Positions 17,300-25,353 of a stretch of DNA of 64,000 nt are shown in pieces (within the stretch, counting starts at the first letter, position 1; each line of letters opens with the position of its first letter). This DNA is from Brenneria populi (GTDB taxonomy: Bacteria; Pseudomonadota; Gammaproteobacteria; Enterobacterales; Enterobacteriaceae). The position numbers and the translations under genes are program-made. The notes beneath the pieces are model-generated. The model was not told the origin of the DNA. It searched no databases and saw only the letters and a list, made by a program, of their open reading frames with translations. The stretch covers positions 62,001 through 126,000 of the forward strand of contig NZ_JAYWTM010000024.1 in assembly GCF_036016195.1 (NCBI RefSeq). Reading direction: 5' to 3'.

Positions 17300-18873
17300 A
17301 CGGATTCTCCTGTGGTGCGCCAGCGGGTCATGCGTTTTTCCAGGCTGAGGCCGGCGCGGTCGATGAGGGCGCCGGCGACGCCGATGAGCAGCATGCCGCT
17401 GATGATGGTGGGCATATCGAGCAGCTGCTGGGCGTTAATCATCAGGCTGCCGATACCGATATTTGACGCCATAAAATATTCCGCGCCGATGGTGCCAAGC
17501 CAGGCGTAAATCAGCGACAGGCGCAAACCGGCGAAAATGGCCGGCGCCGCGCCCGGCAGGATCAGCGCCTGCAGCCGCTGCGCCAGCGAAAGGCGCAGCA
17601 CCTGCGCCACCTCTTGCAGCTGGAGCGATCGCTGCCGGACGCCTCGGTGGCTGGCGACCAGCATGGGAAAGAAAGAGGCCAGCGCGACGAATACCACCTT
17701 GCCCGCTTCCCCGTTGCCGACCCAGGCGGTGAGTAAGGGGAGCCAGGCGAACAGCGCGATCTGGCGCAGCGTGGCGACGGTGGGCGTAATCAGCGCATCG
17801 GCGCGCGGGCTCAGTCCCAGCGCCACGCCAAGCAGCAAACCGGCGGTCACGCCGGCCAGCGCGCCGGCCAGCGCGCGCATCAGGCTGTGCCCCATGGCGT
17901 CCGCCAACACGCCGTCGCGCATCCCCTGCATCAGCGTATGCAGAACGTCGATCGGCGGCGGCAGCAGCGCGCCGTCAACCCAGCCGGAGAGGCTGGCGTG
18001 GCGCCAGAGCGCCAGCAGCGCGACGGGCAGGAGCAGCCCGCTCAGCCAGCGGGCGGGCGCGGCGTTCAGACGGCCGACCGGCGGGTGCGGCCAGTAGACC
18101 AGCCAGCGCTCCAGTCGGCCGATCGCCCACTCCATCGCCAGCCCGGTCAGACCGATGACCGCAATACAGACGAAGACGATATCCAACTGAAATAACTGGC
18201 GTCCCCAGACCAGCAGATAGCCGATACCCTGCGACGACGCCAGCAGTTCCACCACGATCAGCGATACCCAGGCTTGCGACAGCGCCAGCCGCAGCCCGAT
18301 CAGCCAAACCGGCAGCATCGCTGGCAGCGTCAGGCGAATCAGCCGCTGCCGCCAGGGCAGACGCAGGGCGCGGGCCGTTTCCAGCAGCGCGTGGGGAATA
18401 TTGCCGACGCCGCTCTGGGTGTGCAGCGTGACCGGCACAATCACCGCTTTAACAATCACCGCCAGCTTCAGGCCGTCGTCGATGCCGAACCACACCATAA
18501 ACAGCGGGATCCACCCCAGCGTCGGGATTTGCGCCAGCGCATAGATCGTCGGATGCAGCAGACCGGAGGCGCGCGGCGAGGCGCCCATCAGCGCCCCCAG
18601 CAGCGTACCCGCAAGCACCCCGACCAGCAGGCCGCCGAACAGGTGACGCAGACTGACGAGCAGCTGCGCCAGCAGGTCGCCGCGCCAAAGCTCGGCCGCC
18701 GTGCGGGCGACTGCGAGCGGCGCCGGCAGAATTTGCGGCGGCATCCACCCCTGCCGGCTGGCGATGTACCACAGCAGAAACAGGGCGAGCGGTAGCGCCA
18801 GGGGATAAAACGCGGTTCTCGGCAGAGTAGGCCAGGTCAGCGGAGATATTTTCAGCAAAATAACCTTATTCAT
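17296..18873 (-). CDS. Tandem-fused sulfonate-type ABC permease (two SsuC-like domains)
   Basis: This inner-membrane protein has two complete SsuC/TauC-like permease domains in one chain. The first (about 30-270) has the EAA-type loop ETARALRLPWRQRLIRLTLP, and the second (about 300-520) has EVAQVLRLSLAQRLQALILP. The chosen ATG 18873 (MNKVILLK) gives 525 residues and follows a weak AAAGAAA site; a longer in-frame start at 18978 is less likely because it extends into the AT-rich intergenic region. The fusion fixes a 1:1 pseudo-dimer where most family members are homodimers. It heads the leftward operon with the ATPase and the ASST fusion. Confidence 0.85.
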   Translation of the reverse strand: MNKVILLKISPLTWPTLPRTAFYPLALPLALFLLWYIASRQGWMPPQILPAPLAVARTAAELWRGDLLAQLLVSLRHLFGGLLVGVLAGTLLGALMGASPRASGLLHPTIYALAQIPTLGWIPLFMVWFGIDDGLKLAVIVKAVIVPVTLHTQSGVGNIPHALLETARALRLPWRQRLIRLTLPAMLPVWLIGLRLALSQAWVSLIVVELLASSQGIGYLLVWGRQLFQLDIVFVCIAVIGLTGLAMEWAIGRLERWLVYWPHPPVGRLNAAPARWLSGLLLPVALLALWRHASLSGWVDGALLPPPIDVLHTLMQGMRDGVLADAMGHSLMRALAGALAGVTAGLLLGVALGLSPRADALITPTVATLRQIALFAWLPLLTAWVGNGEAGKVVFVALASFFPMLVASHRGVRQRSLQLQEVAQVLRLSLAQRLQALILPGAAPAIFAGLRLSLIYAWLGTIGAEYFMASNIGIGSLMINAQQLLDMPTIISGMLLIGVAGALIDRAGLSLEKRMTRWRTTGESV

Positions 18874-19231
18874 TTTCTTTATTGAAACTAGCCATAATGA
18901 ATTTATAAGGAATAAAAAACAGGTTTTAGCCGCGAAAGCCAATGCATTAATCCGATAGCGGAGGTGCAAAAAATGCATATCTCAGGGATGCGCGCCGGAC
19001 GACCGCTCCTCTCTGGTTATCGCATCGTCCTCTCTGCGGCGGTTTTTCCATAAATTCCAGCCGTTTGGGTGCATAAAACGCCTGGGAACGATGGCGCCGC
19101 CGCCCTGCCGCGGCCCGATCCCGCCCGCCATATGCTTTTTTTTACTGAAAAAAGCTGGAAATGTTATTTAAAGCGCGCCGCCGGGTTTCGCTAGTTTGAT
19201 GGCGACGGTTTGTTATTGATGGAGTCGGGTA
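18874..19231. other. Divergent intergenic region between sulfonate permease and binding-protein genes
   Basis: This region of 358 bp should carry promoters in both directions. Near 19134-19155 there is an inverted repeat with arms GCTTTTTT and AAAAAAGC, whose function is unclear. The part next to the permease is AT-rich. I see no sigma-54 promoter and no coding potential. CysB/Cbl-type activation would be expected for sulfonate genes but I cannot point to a defined site. Confidence 0.45.
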
Positions 19232-20320
19232 ATGAAGAAGAGTGCAATAAGCCGCTGGCGCACGGTCGCGCGGCGCATTGTCGGTTCGCTTATGCTGAGC
19301 GGCCTGCTGTTTGCCGCCGGCGTTCATGCCGCGGAAAATAAGCCGGCGGAAATCCGCATCGGCCTGCCCGATCAGAGCGCGGGCAGTAAGCCGTTTATCC
19401 GCGGGCCGCTGGGTCTGGCGCATATTCGCCGCCAGCTGGAGGCGGTATTTGAACCGCAGGGGATAAAAATAAACTGGTTATTTTTCAAGGGAGCGGGTCC
19501 GGCAGTTAACGAGGCGCTGGCGAACCAACAGCTGGATGTGGTCTACCTGGGCGATCTGGCGGCTATCATCGGCCGCGCGGGCGGATTGCCGACTCGGGTG
19601 CTGGTGGGGTCGCGCGGCTCGAACTCCTATCTGGCGGCGACGCCGGAGTCGGGCATTCGGCGTATTGAGGATTTACGCGGCAAGCGCGTGGCGGTCTATA
19701 AGGGAACGGCGGATCAGCTCTCTTTCGAACGCGCCTTGAAAATCGCCGGGCTCAATGAGCGGGACGTCCGGGTGATTAATCTGGACTGGACGGCCAGTAA
19801 AGCGGCGCTGGCCGCCAAGCGGGTGGATGCGGCGTGGGGCGGCGTCGGGCTGCTGACCTTGCGCAAACAGGGCATCAATATTGTGACGAGCGCCAGCGCG
19901 CTTGGGCGCGCCAATACCACGCAGGCGGCGGTGCTGGCGACCGAAGACTTTATTCAGCGCTATCCGCAGGCGACCCAGCAATTGGTCGACGTACTGGTGG
20001 AAAACGCGCGCTGGATCGCCGATCCCGCGCATCTGCCGGACTATATCGCGCTGATGGCGGAGCAGAGCCAGATCCCAAAGGCGCTGTTCGAGGAAGAGCT
20101 CAATCCGGACGATCTCAATTTCCAGAGTTCTCCGCGCCTGGATGCGTTTTTGCGCGACAGCTTTGCCGACAGCATTCAGCGGGCTAAGGACGCCGGACTG
20201 ATCCGCCGCGATTATCCGGTCGACGCCTGGTTCGCCGGCGGATTTGTCGATCAGGCGCTGGCGGACCCGCGGCTGGCGCCGGTCTGGCCGCACTATGACG
20301 CCGCCGGTCAAGCGCGGTAG
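19232..20320 (+). CDS. Sulfonate/nitrate-type ABC transporter binding protein (SsuA/TauA-like)
   Basis: This periplasmic receptor is divergent from the permease/ATPase operon that it serves. The 362-residue protein has a twin-basic but Sec-like signal peptide (MKKSAISRWRTVARR, hydrophobic core, cleavage after VHA at residue 33). Family features include GAGPAVNEALANQQLDVVYL near 88-107, GSRGSNSYLAATPESGI and DLRGKRVAVYKGTADQLSFE. Its 3' end overlaps the convergent LysR gene by 13 bp. An aliphatic or aromatic sulfonate or sulfate ester is the likely ligand given the neighbouring ASST-like gene. Confidence 0.87.
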   Translation: MKKSAISRWRTVARRIVGSLMLSGLLFAAGVHAAENKPAEIRIGLPDQSAGSKPFIRGPLGLAHIRRQLEAVFEPQGIKINWLFFKGAGPAVNEALANQQLDVVYLGDLAAIIGRAGGLPTRVLVGSRGSNSYLAATPESGIRRIEDLRGKRVAVYKGTADQLSFERALKIAGLNERDVRVINLDWTASKAALAAKRVDAAWGGVGLLTLRKQGINIVTSASALGRANTTQAAVLATEDFIQRYPQATQQLVDVLVENARWIADPAHLPDYIALMAEQSQIPKALFEEELNPDDLNFQSSPRLDAFLRDSFADSIQRAKDAGLIRRDYPVDAWFAGGFVDQALADPRLAPVWPHYDAAGQAR

Positions 20321-21240
20321 CCCTCCTCGGCGTGGCGCAGCCGGTCCTGTTCGATCAGCGTGTCTATCATCAGCTGCGCCAGCGGGGGAAGGCTCTTTTG
20401 CAGGCTGGAGATAATGCCGAAACGGGTGCGCATCTCGCCCCATTCCGGCGGCGTTTCCGCAAGGGGAATTTCCACCAGATGATGGCTTTGCCGCCCCAGC
20501 GCCAGGCCGTCTTCGCTGGCGAAGCTGATGGCCTGGGTCTGGGAGAGCACGTTGTACAGCGAGTAGCTATGGTCGCACTGGATTTGCGGGCGGAAATCGG
20601 GCTGGCGCGTCAGCGACGCCAGAATCTTGCGCATGCCGACCGGCAGATAGGGCGAAGCCAGCGGAAAGCGCAACAGTTCGTCCGGCGTGACCGCTTCCCG
20701 CCGCGCCAGCGGGTGCGAACGGTGACAGATGAAAAAACAGCGCTGCTGGCTCAGCGGCTGCACGCGAAACGTGGTTTCCAGCTCGGCGTGCCAGGTATCG
20801 GCGACGAAAAACGGCCATTCGTCGGCCAGCAGGCGCTGGCGCAACGACTGCCAGTTATCCACGCTGTAGGCCACCCGGTTCCGCGGCCGCAGCCGGTGGA
20901 ATTGCGCCACCGCGCGCGGGATCAGCGCGATGGCCGGCGCCGGGCCGCAGCCGAACGTCAGCTCGCCGCCGTCCTCATCGAGGTGCTGCATATCATTGAT
21001 TAATTCCCAGGAGAGCTCCTGCATCCGACGCGCGCAAGGCAGCAGTTTTTTTCCCTGCCACGTCAAGGCGAACCCCTTGCTCTGCCGATCGATCAGCGGG
21101 TGGCCCAGGGTTTGCTCCAGCGCTTGAATACTGCGGCTAAACGCCGACTGCGACAGGCAGACGGCCTGCGCCGCCTGTACAAAGCTCTCGTGTTCCGCCA
21201 GCGCAAGAAAATTGCGTAATTGCCGTAAATCCAGATGCAT
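20308..21240 (-). CDS. LysR-family transcriptional regulator
   Basis: The 310-residue protein has an N-terminal winged helix-turn-helix (LRQLRNFLALAEHESFVQAA, then CLSQSAFSRSIQALEQTLG) and a C-terminal effector-binding domain starting near residue 90 (GGELTFGCGPAPAIALIPRA). It converges on the sulfonate-type binding protein with a 13-bp overlap and is the only regulator in this block, so it probably controls the sulfonate/ASST genes. It may instead act on the divergent galactoside operon, but that is less likely because those genes have LacI-type operator-like repeats. Confidence 0.88.
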   Translation of the reverse strand: MHLDLRQLRNFLALAEHESFVQAAQAVCLSQSAFSRSIQALEQTLGHPLIDRQSKGFALTWQGKKLLPCARRMQELSWELINDMQHLDEDGGELTFGCGPAPAIALIPRAVAQFHRLRPRNRVAYSVDNWQSLRQRLLADEWPFFVADTWHAELETTFRVQPLSQQRCFFICHRSHPLARREAVTPDELLRFPLASPYLPVGMRKILASLTRQPDFRPQIQCDHSYSLYNVLSQTQAISFASEDGLALGRQSHHLVEIPLAETPPEWGEMRTRFGIISSLQKSLPPLAQLMIDTLIEQDRLRHAEEGYRA

Positions 21241-21490
21241 GCGTTAACTATCCGACCGCGTAATTTTTCCTTCGATATAGGCGGGATAGCGGCGTAATGC
21301 AATGAACAAAAAGGCATAACTTATGCCGCCCTGCGGCTTTCGGCAGGCGCGGCGTCGTCCTGCAACGCTGCGCCGTTCCCGGCCATAAACGGAACCGTTC
21401 GCGCGCGGCGGCGGTGACCATCCGCGACGGCATTTTCGCGTATCGCTCCTGGCTATGGAAAATCGCTATTTTTTCTACCCTAATCACAAA
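21241..21490. other. Divergent intergenic region between LysR and the alpha-galactosidase operon
   Basis: This part of the 324-bp gap holds no credible gene on either strand. It should include the LysR promoter on the left and, on the right, the -35/-10 region of the galactoside operon in the AT-rich TTTTTTCTACCCTAATC stretch. No CRP site that I would trust is visible. Confidence 0.4.
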
Positions 21491-21526
21491 ATCTAATCGT
21501 TTCGGTTGTTCATCTAAACGTTTCGG
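21491..21526 (+). promoter_or_regulatory. Twin LacI/RafR-like operators upstream of the alpha-galactosidase gene
   Basis: Two direct copies of ATCTAANCGTTTCGG lie at 21491-21505 and 21512-21526, 21 bp apart, which is two helical turns. Each is a near-palindrome around the ACGT core (CTAAACGTTTCGG), the form of LacI-family operators. They are about 40-75 bp upstream of the alpha-galactosidase start, so a LacI-family repressor such as RafR is expected to bind both on one face of the DNA. The regulator gene is not in the window. Confidence 0.6.
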
Positions 21527-21564
21527 ATCAAGTATGTCTCATCAAGTTACAGCGATGGAGTGTA

Positions 21565-23694
21565 ATGATGAGTAGTGAAATAGTCCGTTTAACCAGCGAT
21601 ACGTCGGACGTCATTGTGCGCTGTGCGCCTAATGCGGAAATTTTATACTGGGGGCCGAAACTGCGGCGCTTCACTTCTCAGGACGTGGCGACGATACAGC
21701 GTCCGGTGGCGAATGGTCGGCTGGATGTCGATACGCCATTGACTTTCGCCATGGAGTACGGGCGCGGGCAGTTCGGCGCGCCGGGAATAGAGGGGCACCA
21801 TGCCGGCTACCATGCCGCGCCTATCTTCACGACCCAGAGCTATAGCGCCGACGCGCATTCGCTTACGGTGGTCGGCGAAGATCCAATCGCCAGGCTGAGG
21901 CTCACCAGCGAACTGCGTCTGCACCCGGAGACGGGCGTGTTGCGGATGCGGCATACGCTAACCAACTTATATCACGAGGCGTGGCAACTGGAGCGGCTGG
22001 CCGTCACTCTGCCGCTGCCGGAGCGCGCCGAGGAAGTGATGGCTTTTCACGGCCGCTGGCTGCGGGAGTTTCAGCCGCATCGCGTGCAGTTGAAACATGG
22101 CGGTTATCTACAGGAGAGCCGCCGCGGCAGAACCTCGCACGAATATTTTCCGGCGATGGTCTTGGGAGAAAGCGGTTTCAACGAACAGAACGGCACCGTA
22201 TGGGGAGTGCATCTGGGATGGAGCGGCAACCACCGCCTGCGCGCCGACGTGAAAACGGAAGGACGCCGCGTGGTGCAGGCCGAGGCGCTATACCTGCCGG
22301 GCGAAATAACTCTGGCGCAGGAGGAATCGTTCTCGACGCCGTGGGTTTACGCGACCTGCGGGGCGGCCGGTCTGAACAGTATGAGCCAGCAGTATCACCG
22401 CTTTCTGCGTCAGGAAGTCATCCGTTTCCCGGCCGATAAGGCGCGTCCCGTTCATCTGAATACCTGGGAAGGGATCTATTTCGACCACGATCCCGACTAC
22501 ATCATGCAGATGGCGACGCAGGCGGCCGAGCTGGGCGTGGAACGCTTTATTATCGATGACGGCTGGTTCCGCGGGCGCGATCACGATCGGGCCGGGCTGG
22601 GCGACTGGTATCTGGATGAGAAAAAATATCCGAACGGCTTAATGCCGGTGATTGACCACGTGAAGAAGCTGGGCATGGAGTTCGGCATCTGGGTCGAACC
22701 GGAGATGATCAACCCCGATTCCGATCTCTTCCGCGCCCACCCGGACTGGGTGTTGCAGCTGCCGGGATATCGGCAGCCAACCGGTCGTTATCAGTATGTG
22801 TTGGATCTGTGCAACCCGGCGGCGTTCGACTACCTGCTGGAACGCCTGGTCTGGCTGTTCGGCAATCATCCCATCGACTACGTGAAATGGGATATGAACC
22901 GCGAGCTGGTGCAGCCGGGTCACGAGGGCAAACTGGCGGCGGATGCGCAAACCCGCCGGTTCTATCGCCTGATCGACGAACTGCGTAAGCGCTTCCCGCA
23001 GATTGAATTCGAATCCTGCGCCTCCGGCGGCGGACGCATTGATTACGGCGTATTGCAGCGTACGCACCGCTTCTGGACTTCCGATAACAACGACGCATTG
23101 GAGCGTCAGGCGATTCAGCGCGGCATGAGTTATTTCTTCCCACCGGAGGTGATGGGCCAGCATATCGGCCATTACCGCTGCCACGCCACGCACCGTAAGC
23201 ACACCATCGAATTCCGCGGCTTAACCGCACTGTTCGGCCATATGGGGATTGAGCTGGATCCGGTAAAGGCGGATGCCGAAGAAAAGTCGGGCTACAGGCG
23301 TTATATCAGCCTGCATAAGAAGCTGCGTCCGCTGTTGCATACCGGCACGGTTTGGCGCGTGGATATGCCGGATGACGCGGTGCAGGTCAGCGGCGTGGTC
23401 AGTCAGGATCGGAGCCGGGCGGTATTCCTGATGGCGCAGCTGAAAATGCCGGATTATACCCTGCCCGGCCAGCTGCGTTTCCCGGGGTTGGATGCGGAGG
23501 CGCGTTATCAGGTGAAACTGCTGGACAGCCAGGAGATTAAAACCGTGCGCGACGGCGGCGGCACGATGCGCGAGCTGCCGCCGTGGCTGATTGAGCCGAT
23601 TGAAGCCAGCGGCGACTGGCTGATGCAGGCCGGGCTGGCGCTGCCGGTCATCGTGCCCGAAACGGCGCTGCTGATTGAGCTGACGCGGGTTTAA
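21565..23694 (+). CDS. rafA: Alpha-galactosidase, glycoside hydrolase family 36
   Basis: This cytoplasmic enzyme hydrolyses terminal alpha-galactosyl groups from melibiose, raffinose and related sugars. The 709-residue length equals plasmid-borne E. coli RafA. GH36 active-site motifs are intact: the nucleophile D443 in YVKWDMN and the acid/base D507 in FWTSDNND. The substrate-binding IIDDGWF (about 329-335) and SCASGGGRIDYG (about 484-495) stretches are also present. Start codons ATGATG at 21565 and 21568 follow GGAGTG; either may be used. There is no signal peptide. It is followed by a LacY-type symporter and a sugar porin. Confidence 0.93.
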   Translation: MMSSEIVRLTSDTSDVIVRCAPNAEILYWGPKLRRFTSQDVATIQRPVANGRLDVDTPLTFAMEYGRGQFGAPGIEGHHAGYHAAPIFTTQSYSADAHSLTVVGEDPIARLRLTSELRLHPETGVLRMRHTLTNLYHEAWQLERLAVTLPLPERAEEVMAFHGRWLREFQPHRVQLKHGGYLQESRRGRTSHEYFPAMVLGESGFNEQNGTVWGVHLGWSGNHRLRADVKTEGRRVVQAEALYLPGEITLAQEESFSTPWVYATCGAAGLNSMSQQYHRFLRQEVIRFPADKARPVHLNTWEGIYFDHDPDYIMQMATQAAELGVERFIIDDGWFRGRDHDRAGLGDWYLDEKKYPNGLMPVIDHVKKLGMEFGIWVEPEMINPDSDLFRAHPDWVLQLPGYRQPTGRYQYVLDLCNPAAFDYLLERLVWLFGNHPIDYVKWDMNRELVQPGHEGKLAADAQTRRFYRLIDELRKRFPQIEFESCASGGGRIDYGVLQRTHRFWTSDNNDALERQAIQRGMSYFFPPEVMGQHIGHYRCHATHRKHTIEFRGLTALFGHMGIELDPVKADAEEKSGYRRYISLHKKLRPLLHTGTVWRVDMPDDAVQVSGVVSQDRSRAVFLMAQLKMPDYTLPGQLRFPGLDAEARYQVKLLDSQEIKTVRDGGGTMRELPPWLIEPIEASGDWLMQAGLALPVIVPETALLIELTRV

Positions 23695-23701
23695 TCGCGG
23701 C

Positions 23702-23964
23702 ATACCCGTCATATTTCAGGCCGCATGCGCGCTGGTTTTACTCCGCGCTCCTGCGGGCCGCCGCAGGCGGCGTTCAAATCCGCTTCCGGCAGAGTCGCCG
23801 CTCGCCGCGGTCGTTCGACTTCGGCAAGCGGCGGGGAGGAATAAGCGACGTTTCGTTTCTCGCCGCAGGCTGGTCGAGTTCATTTCCGACGAATTCGTCG
23901 CGGCGGTGCCGCGCGATTCGCTCTTGTGGATCCGTCCCCGCGGGCCTGCATGAGTGAGGGTATA
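23702..23964. repeat. Putative non-autonomous element with ERIC-like terminal inverted repeats
   Basis: This 263-bp stretch between alpha-galactosidase and the symporter starts ATACCCGTCATATTTCAGG and ends, on the other strand, ATACCCTCACTCATGCAGG. The ends are imperfect inverted repeats of roughly 25 bp, and the left one matches an ERIC left end closely. The interior is GC-rich with several inverted repeats and lacks the ERIC core. It encodes no transposase. It could be a MITE-like relic or a rearranged ERIC. Confidence 0.55.
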
Positions 23965-23986
23965 GATAAGTACCAACCAATGCGCG

Positions 23987-24005
23987 GGAAATAAATATTA
24001 TTTCC
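23987..24005. promoter_or_regulatory. Palindrome upstream of the galactoside symporter
   Basis: GGAAATAAATATTATTTCC has perfect 8-bp arms (GGAAATAA/TTATTTCC) around ATA. It lies about 50-65 bp before the symporter start, in an AT-rich stretch that may hold a second promoter downstream of the repeat element. Which protein would bind is unknown. Confidence 0.35.
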
Positions 24006-24051
24006 TGCCGGCATTGATGTTTTATGTCGTATTTAAATATGGAATATTAAA

Positions 24052-25308
24052 ATGGATACCACATCGTGCTATTACATTAATAATCGAAACTTTTGGATAT
24101 TCGGATCGTTTTTTTTCCTCTATTTTTTTATCATGGCCACCTGTTTCCCCTTTCTTCCGATTTGGCTGCATGAGGTAATCGGCTTAAATAAGACGGAAAC
24201 CGGGATTGTGTTCTCCAGTCTGTCGTTATTCGCCATTATATTTCAACCTATTCTCGGCATCTTATCGGATAAATTGGGCATAAAAAAGCATTTGCTGTGG
24301 GTGATTACCGTGCTTTTGTTATTTTTTGCCCCATTTTTTCTCTTTGTGTTCGCGCCGACGCTGCAGGCGAATATTGTCTTAGGCGCCTTATTGGGCGGGC
24401 TATATATCGGTTTTGTGTTTAACTCCGGCGCCGGCGCTATTGAAGCGTATGTCGAGCGTATTAGTCGTCAAAGCGATTTTGAATACGGCAAGGCGCGGAT
24501 GTTCGGCTGTTTTGGCTGGGGGATCTGCGCCTCGACCGCCGGTATATTATTCAGCGTGAATCCGGATATCGTCTTCTGGATGGGGTCCGGCGCCGCCGTT
24601 ATCCTGGCGGTGCTGCTGTTTATGGCTAAAACCACTAATAATCAGACGGTTAAGGTGATGAATGCGCTGGGCGCCAACGCGCCGCAGTTTAGTATGAATT
24701 TGGTGGTTAATTTATTTAAACTGCGTAAATTCTGGCTGATGGTGCTGTATGTATTAGGCGTGGCCTGTATCTACGATGTTTTCGACCAGCAGTTCGCCAA
24801 CTTTTTTAAATCGTTCTTTGCAACGGCGGAGCAGGGCAATCGGGTCTTCGGTTTCGTCACCACCGCCGGCGAAGCGGCTAACGCGCTGGTGATGTTTTTA
24901 ACGCCGTGGATTATTAATCGTATCGGGGCGAAAAACTCATTGCTGCTGGCCGGCACCATTATGTCGATTCGTATTTTCGGCTCCGCTTTCGCCACCTCGA
25001 TCGTGGAAGTGGTGATCCTCAAAATGCTGCATGCGTTTGAAGTGCCTTTCTTGCTGGTCGGTATTTTTAAATATATATCCAATACTTTCGATGCCCGACT
25101 TTCGGCAACGATTTATTTGGTCGGCTTTCAGTTTTCAAAACAATTAATGTCGATATTTTTATCTTCCATGGCCGGCAATTTATATGACCGTATCGGCTTT
25201 AACGATACCTATTTGGTGTTGGGATGTATCGCGCTGACGTTCACCATAATCTCGGCGTTTACATTATCTGGCGCGGTAAAAAGACCGGCAAACGCCGTCG
25301 TACAGTAA
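24052..25308 (+). CDS. rafB: Galactoside:H+ symporter, LacY/RafB/MelY family (MFS)
   Basis: This inner-membrane symporter imports galactosides with protons. The 418-residue protein aligns along its whole length with LacY. The functional residues are conserved in context: E135 and R149 in YVERISRQSDFEYGKARM (LacY E126/R144), the glutamate in VTTAGEAANA (E269), the arginine in IMSIRIFGSAFATS (R302), and K/H/E in LKMLHAFEVPFLLVG (K319, H322, E325). It has 12 expected helices. It lies after a 357-bp gap containing a repeat, so it may have its own promoter, and is followed by a sugar porin. Confidence 0.93.
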   Translation: MDTTSCYYINNRNFWIFGSFFFLYFFIMATCFPFLPIWLHEVIGLNKTETGIVFSSLSLFAIIFQPILGILSDKLGIKKHLLWVITVLLLFFAPFFLFVFAPTLQANIVLGALLGGLYIGFVFNSGAGAIEAYVERISRQSDFEYGKARMFGCFGWGICASTAGILFSVNPDIVFWMGSGAAVILAVLLFMAKTTNNQTVKVMNALGANAPQFSMNLVVNLFKLRKFWLMVLYVLGVACIYDVFDQQFANFFKSFFATAEQGNRVFGFVTTAGEAANALVMFLTPWIINRIGAKNSLLLAGTIMSIRIFGSAFATSIVEVVILKMLHAFEVPFLLVGIFKYISNTFDARLSATIYLVGFQFSKQLMSIFLSSMAGNLYDRIGFNDTYLVLGCIALTFTIISAFTLSGAVKRPANAVVQ

Positions 25309-25353
25309 AAATATACAACGATCCGGCGAATAATAAATAAAGGTTACTTGAAA

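Noticed and set aside
23702..23964. An insertion sequence between rafA and rafB
   Set aside because: There is no transposase frame and no obvious target duplication. It is kept only as a repeat with terminal inverted repeats.
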